Positions 53,607 through 61,809 of a stretch of 64,000 nucleotides of DNA are shown piece by piece; position 1 is the first letter of the stretch; every line of letters begins with the position of its first letter. Location: contig NZ_BDAZ01000054.1 of NCBI RefSeq assembly GCF_001612725.1, positions 43,339 to 107,338 on the forward strand, in the 5' to 3' direction. Both the position numbers and the translations under genes were made by a program. The stretch is from Nocardia anaemiae NBRC 100462. Its GTDB lineage: Bacteria; Actinomycetota; Actinomycetes; Mycobacteriales; Mycobacteriaceae. Below the pieces are notes generated by a model. It had not been told where the DNA came from. It ran no database searches and saw only the letters and a list, made by a program, of their open reading frames with translations.

Positions 53607-53963
53607 GGGTGGAACCTTTCCTTGTGCTCCGCCGCGACGTGGACTAGTTGTCGCGTCGGTAGAACTGCGGCGCGACTTGTCGACCGAAGGTCAGGGGTAC
53701 GGACACTGCTGCGAAAAGTTGCGCGCCAGTCTAGAGAAAATGGATGCGCAGCAGCGCCCGGCGCCGATCAGCGACAGAGAATGTCCGCGACCGCGAGATT
53801 GCCGACAGCGATCAACGCCAATTCATGGCGGACCTGCGGGACGGCATTCGAAGACACGGGCAGACTGTAGCAGAGGAAATGCCACCGGCTCGAATCAACG
53901 CTAGCTATCCGCTTGCAGACGGCAAAAACCGACAAAGTTCCTGGAAGAGGGGGGTTTCATCCC
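53607..53963. promoter_or_regulatory. Divergent region upstream of subI and the M48 peptidase
   Basis: A 357-bp spacer. It must hold the subI promoter; TAGACT on the minus strand at 53729-53734 is a possible -10. A GTCGCG/CGCGAC hairpin lies between it and subI. Unlike the sirA region, I find no Cys-rich leader peptide. The plus-strand half carries the M48 gene's promoter and a G-rich site before 53964. Confidence 0.4.
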
Positions 53964-55037
53964 ATGACTACCAGCCCGGATCGCGTTCGCGCCCGGTTCC
54001 CCGAAATCAGCACCCGTGCGTGGGAGCATCCCGCCGACCGCACCGCGCTGGTGACGCTGCGCTCGCTCGCCGGTTTCGACACCGTCCTGCGCACTCTGTC
54101 CGGATTACTGCAGGAACGCCAGCACCGGCTGCTCTATCTGGCGACCGCGGTTCGCGTTGACGAACGCCAGTTCCGTTCCCTGCACCAGCTGCGGCAGGAC
54201 TGTCTGGAAGTCCTGGACGCGCGCATCACCCCCGAGATGTTCGTACTGCAGAGCCCGCAGGTGAACGCCTTCACCATCGGCATGGACCAGCCGTTCATCG
54301 TGCTCACGACCGGACTGATCGATCTGATGGACACCGAAGAGCTGCGCTTCATCGTCGGCCACGAAATCGGACACGCGCTGTCCGGACACGCGGTGTACCG
54401 CACCATGCTCATGCATCTGCTGCGCATTTCGGCCAATCTGGGCTGGGTGCCGGTGGGTGGCTGGGCATTGCGCGCGATCGTCGCCGCGCTGATGGAGTGG
54501 AGCCGCAAGTCCGAGTTGTCCGGCGATCGGGCCGGACTGCTGTGCGGTCAGGATGTCGAGGCGTCGGTGCGAGTGCATATGAAAACCGCGGGCGGCACCT
54601 GGATCAAGGAGATGAACCACGGCGCGTTCCTGCAGCAGGCCGATGACTATGAGCGCTCCGGCGACCTGCGCGACGGTGTCCTGAAGCTGCTCAACCTGGA
54701 ATTGCAAAGCCATCCGTTTTCGGTGCTGCGAGCCGCGGAACTGCGCCGCTGGATTCAATCCGGCGAATACAACCGCATGCTCGGCGGGGATTACCCGCGC
54801 CGCGAACACGACAAGCACACCAAGATCAGCGACGAGATCAAGGAGGCCGCGCGCACCTATCGGACGAACTTCGACCAGTCGGAGGATCCGCTGATCCGCA
54901 CGGTGCGCAGTCTCGGGCGCGATGTCGGATCCGCGGTGAGCACCGTGGGGCACGAGGTCGGCGAGACCGTCTCCAAGATCGGCAAGCGTTTCAACGACTG
55001 GCGCACCGGGACCGACCGGGAATCCGACGAACAATAA
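53964..55037 (+). CDS. M48-family zinc metallopeptidase
   Basis: A 357-residue peptidase with the zinc motif HEIGH (about residues 133-137) and downstream Glu in SELSGDRAGLL (about 180-190). There is hydrophobic character after the motif (LMHLLRISANLGWVPVGGWALRAIVAAL) but no clear signal peptide. The C-terminal 60 residues are charged and helical. Possible protein quality-control protease. ATG 53964 follows a G-rich stretch. Confidence 0.9.
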   Translation: MTTSPDRVRARFPEISTRAWEHPADRTALVTLRSLAGFDTVLRTLSGLLQERQHRLLYLATAVRVDERQFRSLHQLRQDCLEVLDARITPEMFVLQSPQVNAFTIGMDQPFIVLTTGLIDLMDTEELRFIVGHEIGHALSGHAVYRTMLMHLLRISANLGWVPVGGWALRAIVAALMEWSRKSELSGDRAGLLCGQDVEASVRVHMKTAGGTWIKEMNHGAFLQQADDYERSGDLRDGVLKLLNLELQSHPFSVLRAAELRRWIQSGEYNRMLGGDYPRREHDKHTKISDEIKEAARTYRTNFDQSEDPLIRTVRSLGRDVGSAVSTVGHEVGETVSKIGKRFNDWRTGTDRESDEQ

Positions 55038-55087
55038 CCGCCGTTCGAACGAAAGCTGCCGTGCCCCATCAGGTATCGCGCGGCCTG

Positions 55088-55711
55088 TCACTGAGCGAAG
55101 ACGGCTCGCAGGGCGGTTTCATCGCCTTCGATGTCGACGAGTGCACGGATTCCGTCGAGGTCGAGCATGCCCGCCGCCAAGCCGAGAACGATCGCGGCCT
55201 CCGCGCGCAGGACGGCATCGAGAGGTCGACCATCGTGCGGGCCGACACCTAGGCCCGATCGGGTGGCCTGCAACTGAAACAGCTGCCCGTCGATCGCAAC
55301 CCCGACCGTCGCTGACCGCTCTGCCTGCACCCTGGCGTCGAGCAGGGCGGGCAGCGCCACAGCGAGCCATTCGGGACGGAACCGGTCGTCGGCGGGGCCA
55401 CTGACCATGAGCGGCGTAGACCATCGGATGAGGCCTTCGATCGGCTCGCGCAACTGGGCACCCCACACGGTGAGTGCGTAGGTCACGGCGTTGCCCTCTT
55501 CGGCCAGCCGTCGCTCCACGACACCGGCGGCCTCGAGGTCGCGCAGCCGGTCGGCGAGCAGATTGGTGGCCACACCGGGCAGCCCATCCAGCAGCTCGCG
55601 GTAGCGGGCGGGTGCCACGAGGAGCTGGCGGACGATGAGCAGATTCCACCGATCCCCCACGACATCGAGCGCCCTGGCAAGACCGCAGTACTGACCGTAA
55701 CTTCGACTCAT
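55088..55711 (-). CDS. HxlR-family transcriptional regulator
   Basis: A 207-residue protein. An N-terminal HxlR winged helix (YCGLARALDVVGDRWNLLIV, VATNLLADRLRDLEAAGVV) is followed by a 100-residue domain of the SCP-2-like type. The single Cys in YCGLARAL may be redox-active, as in other HxlR members. ATG 55711 follows AGGTGGAG. It diverges from the haloalkane-dehalogenase-like gene and may control it. Confidence 0.88.
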   Translation of the reverse strand: MSRSYGQYCGLARALDVVGDRWNLLIVRQLLVAPARYRELLDGLPGVATNLLADRLRDLEAAGVVERRLAEEGNAVTYALTVWGAQLREPIEGLIRWSTPLMVSGPADDRFRPEWLAVALPALLDARVQAERSATVGVAIDGQLFQLQATRSGLGVGPHDGRPLDAVLRAEAAIVLGLAAGMLDLDGIRALVDIEGDETALRAVFAQ

Positions 55712-55779
55712 CTCCACCTGCTTGACATTCTAAAGCGTGCCTGAATAAATCAAGTCTAGTCGCGAGGTGAGGTGTGGTC

Positions 55780-56661
55780 ATGCGCAAGACGGAAAGACCG
55801 GCATGGGTCGATGACGAACTGTTCCCGTTCCAGAGCAGATTCGTCGCCATCGACGGGCACACGATCCACTACGTCGACGAAGGTTCAGGGCCCACACTGC
55901 TGTTCCTGCACGGCAACCCGACCTGGTCCTTTGTGTATCGCGACGTGATCGGTGCCTTGCGCGACGAGTTCCGTTGCGTCGCGCTCGACTATCCCGGCTT
56001 CGGCCTGTCCTCGACCCGCACCGGCTCTCGGCATCTGCCCGAGGAACATATCCAGGTCGTCACCTCCTTCGTCGATGCCCTCGCCCTGAGCGGGGTCACC
56101 CTTGTGGCCCACGACTGGGGCGGCCCCATCGGCCTCGCCACCGTCGCACAGCGGCCCGCCGCGTTCGAGCGTCTGGTGCTGACCAACACGTGGGGTTGGC
56201 CGATGAACGGTGATCCCAAGGCGCACATCGCATCTCAGGTGATGGGCGGCCCGGTGGGGCGGCTGCTGATCAGACAGCTCAACCTGTTCGTCAATGCCAC
56301 GATTCCGGTCGGGCACCGGCTGCGGAAGCCGACATCGGAGGAGATGGGCCATTACCGGAAGGCGCTCGCCACGTCCGATCGGCGGGAAGCGACCGCCGTA
56401 CTGCCACGGCAGATTACGGCCGGGCGGGCCCTTCTCGCCGATGTCGAAGCCAACATTCCCAGCCTCGCGTCGCTCCCGACGCTCATCATCTGGGGCAACG
56501 CCGACGTCGTGTTCGGGGACAAGGAGCGCAGGCGGTGGGAAGAGCTGTTCCCCGGCCACCACACTGTGATCGTCGACGGCGGCGGCCACTTCGTGCAGTC
56601 CGACGCGCCCGACCAGTTCGCGGCCGCGATCCGCGAGTGGTGGTCGGAGGAACCCTCATGA
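55780..56661 (+). CDS. Haloalkane dehalogenase-like alpha/beta hydrolase
   Basis: A 293-residue hydrolase with haloalkane dehalogenase signatures. HGNPTWS (near residues 46-52) holds the halide-binding Asn, and HDWGG (near 109-113) the nucleophile Asp and the halide-binding Trp. The base His is in GGGHFVQSDAP (near 270). These favour hydrolytic dehalogenation over ester hydrolysis, though activity is untested. ATG 55780 follows GAGGTGAGGT. Its stop overlaps the next start by 4 bp. Confidence 0.88.
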   Translation: MRKTERPAWVDDELFPFQSRFVAIDGHTIHYVDEGSGPTLLFLHGNPTWSFVYRDVIGALRDEFRCVALDYPGFGLSSTRTGSRHLPEEHIQVVTSFVDALALSGVTLVAHDWGGPIGLATVAQRPAAFERLVLTNTWGWPMNGDPKAHIASQVMGGPVGRLLIRQLNLFVNATIPVGHRLRKPTSEEMGHYRKALATSDRREATAVLPRQITAGRALLADVEANIPSLASLPTLIIWGNADVVFGDKERRRWEELFPGHHTVIVDGGGHFVQSDAPDQFAAAIREWWSEEPS

Positions 56662-58190
56662 GCCGCAAGGCAGGAATCCTTGTTTCGGTGTATGTCGCGG
56701 TACTCGTTATCAACCTCGACGTCACAATCGTCAATGTCGCGCTGCCAAGTATCGCCACAGAGCTCGACGCTGGCACCCGTGGACTGCAATGGGTCGTCGA
56801 CGGCTACAACCTCGCGTTCACCGCATTGGTGCTGGCGGCGGGCAGCCTCTCCGATCGCCACGGACGACAACCGGCACTGCTGGCCGGACTTCTCGGATTC
56901 GCCGCAACCAGCGCGGCAGGAGCCATGGTGGACAGCACCGGAGCGCTGATCGCGGCACGCTTCGGCATGGGAGCGTTCGCCGCGCTGATCTTCCCCACCA
57001 CACTGTCGATCATTACCAACACCTTCCCCGACCGCCGACAGCGCGCCGCCGCGCTCGGTGGATGGGGCGCGGTCGTCGGAGTCGGAGTCGCCTCCGGACC
57101 GGTCACCGGCGGACTGCTGCTCGAGCACTTCTACTGGGGCAGCGTGTTCTGGGCACTGGTGCCACTCGCGCTCCTGGCCGCCGTTCTCGGATTCCTTCTG
57201 GTGCCCGAATCGCGCGCGCCCTCCGTTCCCGCCCTGGATTTCCGCGGTCTTACCATCTCGATCGCCCTGCTCGGAGTGCTCGTCTACACAGTGATCGAGG
57301 CCCCCGAGCGCGGTTGGCACAGCGGCCCCACGGTGATCGGATTCGGGATGGCTCTCGGACTGACTGTCGCCTTCGTGGTGGTGGAACGCGCGGCCGAGCA
57401 TCCCATGCTCGACGTCCGGCTGTTTACGGATCGACGCTTCAGCGCCGCGAGCGCGGCGGTCGCGGTCACCTTCTTCGCACTATCGGGCTTCATCTTCCTC
57501 ATCACCCAGTACTTCCAAGTGGTCCGCGAGTTCGGCCCACTCTCAACCGGCGCCCGGATCCTGCCGGTTGCGCTGTCGATCGCGGTCGCCTCGGTAGTCG
57601 GCGGGCTGCTCGCTCCCCGGCTGGGTACCCGCGCAGTGGTGGTTACCGGGCTCCTGTCGTTCGGCACCGCCATGGCATGGGTCGCCGCAACCGCGGACAC
57701 CGACACGTCCTACTGGACTGTGATAGTCCCGCAGATGATGTTCATGGGCCTCGGCATGGGACTGATCTCTACCCCGGCGACAGAGTCGATCATGCTCGTG
57801 CTCCCCCCGGCCCGCGCAGGTGTCGGCTCGGCGGTCAACGACGCCACTCGCGAGCTGGGCTCGACGCTCGGGGTCGCCGTGGTCGGCTCGGCGTTCTCAT
57901 CGATCTTCGGTTCGCACCTGCTCGACAGCGCGTTCGCCGCCACCGGGAAGGCCACCGAAGCCGCCGACTCGGTACCGGTCGCATTCGGGATCGCCGCCAA
58001 TAACCCGCGCCTGCTCAGGGCCGCGCAGGACGCGTTCCTGTCCGGCCTCTCCGTGGGCTGCGTCGTGGTCGCCGCCCTCTGCTACACGGCGGCCGTCGCA
58101 GGTCTGATCGCGCTGCCCGGCCGACGGTTCCAGCATGCCCTTCCCAATCCGCTGGAACGGACCGCAGCCCAATTTCCAACAGCCAGGTAA
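56658..58190 (+). CDS. MFS transporter, DHA2 type
   Basis: A 510-residue transporter with about fourteen hydrophobic segments. It has INLDVTIVNVALPSIATELD (residues 19-38) and motif A LSDRHGRQPALL. Translationally coupled to the dehalogenase-like gene, it might import the substrate or export a product. Ends convergently with the next gene. Confidence 0.92.
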   Translation: MSRKAGILVSVYVAVLVINLDVTIVNVALPSIATELDAGTRGLQWVVDGYNLAFTALVLAAGSLSDRHGRQPALLAGLLGFAATSAAGAMVDSTGALIAARFGMGAFAALIFPTTLSIITNTFPDRRQRAAALGGWGAVVGVGVASGPVTGGLLLEHFYWGSVFWALVPLALLAAVLGFLLVPESRAPSVPALDFRGLTISIALLGVLVYTVIEAPERGWHSGPTVIGFGMALGLTVAFVVVERAAEHPMLDVRLFTDRRFSAASAAVAVTFFALSGFIFLITQYFQVVREFGPLSTGARILPVALSIAVASVVGGLLAPRLGTRAVVVTGLLSFGTAMAWVAATADTDTSYWTVIVPQMMFMGLGMGLISTPATESIMLVLPPARAGVGSAVNDATRELGSTLGVAVVGSAFSSIFGSHLLDSAFAATGKATEAADSVPVAFGIAANNPRLLRAAQDAFLSGLSVGCVVVAALCYTAAVAGLIALPGRRFQHALPNPLERTAAQFPTAR

Positions 58191-58206
58191 GCGACCTATT
58201 GCGTTG

Positions 58207-59541
58207 TCACGCAAGGGAAGCGGAGGGTGAGGTCGCCGGGATAATTCGCTGACTCATGCGCCGTCGCTGGACGAGTCGCCTGGCGATCGGGAACCAGAGC
58301 AGGGTGAGGAAAATCAGGGCGAGCGAGTGCCAGGGTATGCGCCACCACCAGGGGACCACGGGCGCGAACGGTGTCGCGGTGCTGGCGAGCGGCGCGGCGA
58401 AGGACCAGGCCAGGAAGGCATCGCCAATGGGGAGGATGCCGAGAGCGTAGCGTTTCGAATTGGCGAAAGTGACTGGCATGCCCAGACTTTCGCCAAGGCT
58501 GGTGAGTGGACCGGCGAGGGATCTATCGTCGTGTGCTCGGGCCGCGCCGATGGTGACCGACGTCGCCGAGGCACTGATACCGAGAATGAGCGGCCCGGAA
58601 TCCACATCGCCTGTGCCATCGATGCCGCGCGGATACTCCCGTATTCCCGGCAGGCCCAGCGTGGTGTCGACGAATGACCGGCGGAATGCGCTGTATTGCT
58701 GGCTGGCCCACTCCCGGTCGATCTCGGGTAGGAATCGCTGGATGATCGATTGTGACGAGCCACGCGCACCCTCACGCACTGGTGTCGTTCGGTGCGGCAG
58801 CAGACCGGTTATGGGGTCCAGTTGCGTGCGAGCCGAGGTGAGCCATCGGGTGATGACCGGCTCGAAACGCGACCCGACGATACGATCGTGCAGCCTGAGC
58901 GCGGCCACCGCCACGACATTGTCGACCGGCCAGGCCTGGCCCGGATACGCGGCGAGGAACGGCCCGTCGGAATCGAACGCGGCCGCGAGTGCCTCGCAAT
59001 CGGCGGTGAATCGCGCGGTCTCCGGCGCGTCCGCTCCGGCCAGTTCGATCACGGCCCCGCGTAACCGGTTGGACCATCCGACATAGAAGACACCGTGCGC
59101 CGGGCGCAGACGTGCGTCGAAAACCGCACGGCCCGAGGGAGATTCCAGACGCTCCAGCGCCCATCGCGCCTCTCGGAGCGCGTCGTCTCGATACGCGGCA
59201 TCGACGTGCGCGACGTCGGTCCACGCCAATCCGTACAAGGCGTGCGAGAAGAAGTATCCCTCGGGGAACATCCCTTGCATTTTCTCACCGGATCCCGAGT
59301 TCAATTTCGCACGGAGAAAACGTAATTGGGCGATGACATCTTCGCGAGGCTGATCGTCCCGGTACAGGCGAACCTGAGGGACGAGGGTCAGCAGCGTGAG
59401 CAGAGTCGCGACGGCGACATACGTCGCCCTCGCGAGAGCCCGAAAGGAGAGCACACGCCGCCCCTTGGTGAGGACTGGAGTGGTCACGTGTGCCAGCAAA
59501 CGCCGGACTTCGCCGAGACTGATCGGGATAGGCGGTAGCAT
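58207..59541 (-). CDS. Membrane-anchored protein of unknown function
   Basis: A 444-residue protein with a hydrophobic helix near 38-56 and one or two near 390-430. A soluble helical middle has repeated aromatic residues (FFSHALYGLAWTDVAH, FYVGWSNRLRGAVIEL, AYPGQAWPVDNVVAVAAL). The repeated alpha-helical hairpins recall alpha/alpha-toroid enzymes such as terpenoid cyclase or linalool dehydratase folds, but I cannot assign a family. Confidence 0.75.
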   Translation of the reverse strand: MLPPIPISLGEVRRLLAHVTTPVLTKGRRVLSFRALARATYVAVATLLTLLTLVPQVRLYRDDQPREDVIAQLRFLRAKLNSGSGEKMQGMFPEGYFFSHALYGLAWTDVAHVDAAYRDDALREARWALERLESPSGRAVFDARLRPAHGVFYVGWSNRLRGAVIELAGADAPETARFTADCEALAAAFDSDGPFLAAYPGQAWPVDNVVAVAALRLHDRIVGSRFEPVITRWLTSARTQLDPITGLLPHRTTPVREGARGSSQSIIQRFLPEIDREWASQQYSAFRRSFVDTTLGLPGIREYPRGIDGTGDVDSGPLILGISASATSVTIGAARAHDDRSLAGPLTSLGESLGMPVTFANSKRYALGILPIGDAFLAWSFAAPLASTATPFAPVVPWWWRIPWHSLALIFLTLLWFPIARRLVQRRRMSQRIIPATSPSASLA

Positions 59542-59686
59542 CCCGACGGCACCGGAGCCCCCTCAGAACCGAACGTTTGCCTAATCGACGCATCCGGCTC
59601 GTGTAACTCGCTGGTAGCCATAGACATTGGACATCGCCCCCTCTTCATGATCTCCGAAGAGCAGTTTATACGCCAACAAGCCGTCG

Positions 59687-60247
59687 CTACTGTCCCCGAC
59701 TCTTCGCAACCGCGTCGGTGTACTGCTCTGTGGTCAATTCATCTGGGGCGATACCCAATTCCACTAGCACGGACCTCAGATCCCCCAGCGCGTCCGAGAC
59801 GTCATCCTCCTCCGCCTGAGTCTCGATCTCCAGGAAGGTCCCGTCGATCTCCGGGACTGTCACCACAGTCGCCAGTATGTCTCGGCCCGCCGAATTGAAT
59901 CGAAAGTTCTCGCACTGCTTGGTGAATGTGATGAACGGCCCGTATCCGAGCCGAGCCACGATCTCCGCCATGGCCTTTTTGTCACTCACGTGAGTCTCAT
60001 ACTCTGGCTTCGACCTCGTCGACACGTCGACGGCCGCGTCTTTGAAAGTGAGCAAGTGTCGCTGCTCGCCACCGACTGCAGTGACCGTGCGGAGGCGAAG
60101 CTCGCAATCGGCCTCGTTCAGCGCCCGGTCCGTGGTGTCGAAATACGCATCTTCATAACTGACTTCCTCGGCAGCTCCGTACGAGCGCAGTCGCTCTCGG
60201 ACCGCTTCCGGGTCGGACAGTCGCGCTTTGTATTCGGCTTCGATCAC
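59687..60247 (-). CDS. CYTH-domain protein (class IV adenylate cyclase / triphosphatase fold)
   Basis: A 186-residue CYTH protein. The starting ExExK-type motif is IEAEYKARL (residues 2-10), with a YFDTTD strand, ELRLRT, and C-terminal FLEIETQAEEDD. The triphosphate tunnel residues look intact, so cyclase or (thiamine/inorganic) triphosphatase action is possible. GTG 60247 follows GGAGGAA at 6-7 nt. It lies 19 bp after the XRE regulator gene, which suggests co-transcription. Confidence 0.88.
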   Translation of the reverse strand: MIEAEYKARLSDPEAVRERLRSYGAAEEVSYEDAYFDTTDRALNEADCELRLRTVTAVGGEQRHLLTFKDAAVDVSTRSKPEYETHVSDKKAMAEIVARLGYGPFITFTKQCENFRFNSAGRDILATVVTVPEIDGTFLEIETQAEEDDVSDALGDLRSVLVELGIAPDELTTEQYTDAVAKSRGQ

Positions 60248-60266
60248 GAACGATTCCTCCGGGGAG

Positions 60267-61034
60267 TCAAATGATGCGGCGTGACGTAACCGCGGCTTGT
60301 TCGAGCGTGCGAGCAAAAGCGTGATGCAAAACGCCGCGTGCGTTCGGCTCGACGCGGTGTGTTGGACACGAGTGAGCCTCCTGCTGGACGGTGAAGGCAG
60401 AAACGAAGAAGGTGCTGTCCAGCTTGATAATCCGCCACACAGGAACTTGATCGTAGGTGTAGAGCTCGATAGTTCGACCGGCCGACGCCAGTTCCCTCAG
60501 ACGCGCGATCGACAGCCGTATGCCAGCGGCAAACGATTCCGACGACTCACCGATTTCGCTCGCTCGGTACGCTGCGGCGTCCGAGTCGGGGTCCAACAGC
60601 AAGACTCGTAGGCGAGCCTCAGGCGATACGAGTTCACGCAAGAGTGAATCGTTCAATCCAAGCAGGCCGAGACCACGAACTGCCATGACATCCACGGTCT
60701 CTGCCAGTTTCGCGAGCGCACGGATCTCCTCCGCCGCATCGGCCTGCGACGGGTAGGTGGTGGTGATCTCAGCGAGATCGGTCAGCATCACGTGATTGCT
60801 CTCGATCGGAGCCAACCCCAACGCCATTCGCGCGTTGTCGGGCATCCTCAGCCCGCCCGCAAGTCTCTCGAAAGAACCGAGGCTGGTTACCCGCCGACGG
60901 CGGTTGATGAGCTCGTTGACACGACCTTGGGACATCTCCAACGCGGTTGCAAGCCGCTGCTGACTGGCTCCCGTGTGCTGCTGGACAAACCGCAGAAGGC
61001 TTGCAACATCTCGATCGCGCAGAACTTGCAGCAC
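60267..61034 (-). CDS. XRE-family regulator with C-terminal sensor-like domain
   Basis: A 255-residue protein. Residues 10-60 form an XRE HTH (GASQQRLATALEMSQGRVNE). Residues 90-250 form an alpha/beta domain with LRVLLLDPDSDAAAYRASEI and TIELYTYDQVPVWRIIKLD, similar to DUF5919-type domains distantly like phospholipase D folds. No HKD motif is seen, so it is more likely a sensor than an enzyme. GTG 61034. Paired with the CYTH gene downstream. Confidence 0.82.
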   Translation of the reverse strand: MLQVLRDRDVASLLRFVQQHTGASQQRLATALEMSQGRVNELINRRRRVTSLGSFERLAGGLRMPDNARMALGLAPIESNHVMLTDLAEITTTYPSQADAAEEIRALAKLAETVDVMAVRGLGLLGLNDSLLRELVSPEARLRVLLLDPDSDAAAYRASEIGESSESFAAGIRLSIARLRELASAGRTIELYTYDQVPVWRIIKLDSTFFVSAFTVQQEAHSCPTHRVEPNARGVLHHAFARTLEQAAVTSRRII

Positions 61035-61248
61035 GTCTTGGCGTTCCCAGACAGGGGCCGGAACGACAATTGGCGCAAAGAATTTCGTTCAACGGCGCAC
61101 CCGCGAAATACATCGGTGCGCCAGCCGATGTTGTCGAACTCTTCGCAACTGCAATCGGCAGATGGAGAGACCAAACCGGCCCGTCGAATTCTCCCGGTGC
61201 CGGGGTGCAGTGTCCCCCAGCACCGGGAGCACCGACCCGCGAGGAGCA

Positions 61249-61770
61249 ATGATCCGACGCGATAGGTTGCGGACCACCGAATCGCCGGATGGCCGGAAAG
61301 TTGTCATCTGGCGTCTGGTCGGTAATGAGGCCCGAATTCTGCGTATCGAGAATCGGGCGGACGCCTCCGCCGCCACTCGGCGGCCCGGCAACAAACGGCT
61401 TCCAGCCGTTGCGCCCGGCACGGTGCTCTTCGACAACGCCGCGGCACCGGATCTCGCGGCCGCTCGCGAGGCATTTCCCGGACATCTCGATCTGTGGGAC
61501 GCGGTTTCGCGACGACTACTGGGCGGCGCTGCTGAGTGTGTCGGACCTCTCTGCTGCGTCGGGAGCGTGAATGAGATGTCCGACATCAAGCCGTGGCGCC
61601 ACGACGTCGACCCGTCGGTTCTGGCGCTGCTCGCGATCTTCAACGAAGACAGCTCTCGCAAGCTTGCACTGGCTCCTCTGAACAGTCAGCTGATAGTCCA
61701 CCTGGCTGATGGAGCATTGTGCGAGGTCGATGAGAACGGCTGGCTCGACGCATTCGATGACGAGGGTTGA
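61249..61770 (+). CDS. Hypothetical protein
   Basis: Unrecognised 173-residue protein starting at ATG 61249 after GAGGAG. It has GPLCCVGSVNEMSDIKPWRH in the middle and an acidic C-terminus (CEVDENGWLDAFDDEG). It diverges from the XRE regulator across 214 bp and might be controlled by it. Longer upstream frames have poor codon bias. Confidence 0.65.
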   Translation: MIRRDRLRTTESPDGRKVVIWRLVGNEARILRIENRADASAATRRPGNKRLPAVAPGTVLFDNAAAPDLAAAREAFPGHLDLWDAVSRRLLGGAAECVGPLCCVGSVNEMSDIKPWRHDVDPSVLALLAIFNEDSSRKLALAPLNSQLIVHLADGALCEVDENGWLDAFDDEG

Positions 61771-61809
61771 TCGTCCCGCAAAGCTGAGTCGAGTACCCGC
61801 CCCACGTCC

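Noticed and set aside
53607..53760. Possible Cys-rich leader before subI (a GTG frame reading VSVPLTFGRQVAPQFYRRDN)
   Set aside because: It contains no cysteine and lacks the HVD block, so there is no support for attenuation like that before sirA.
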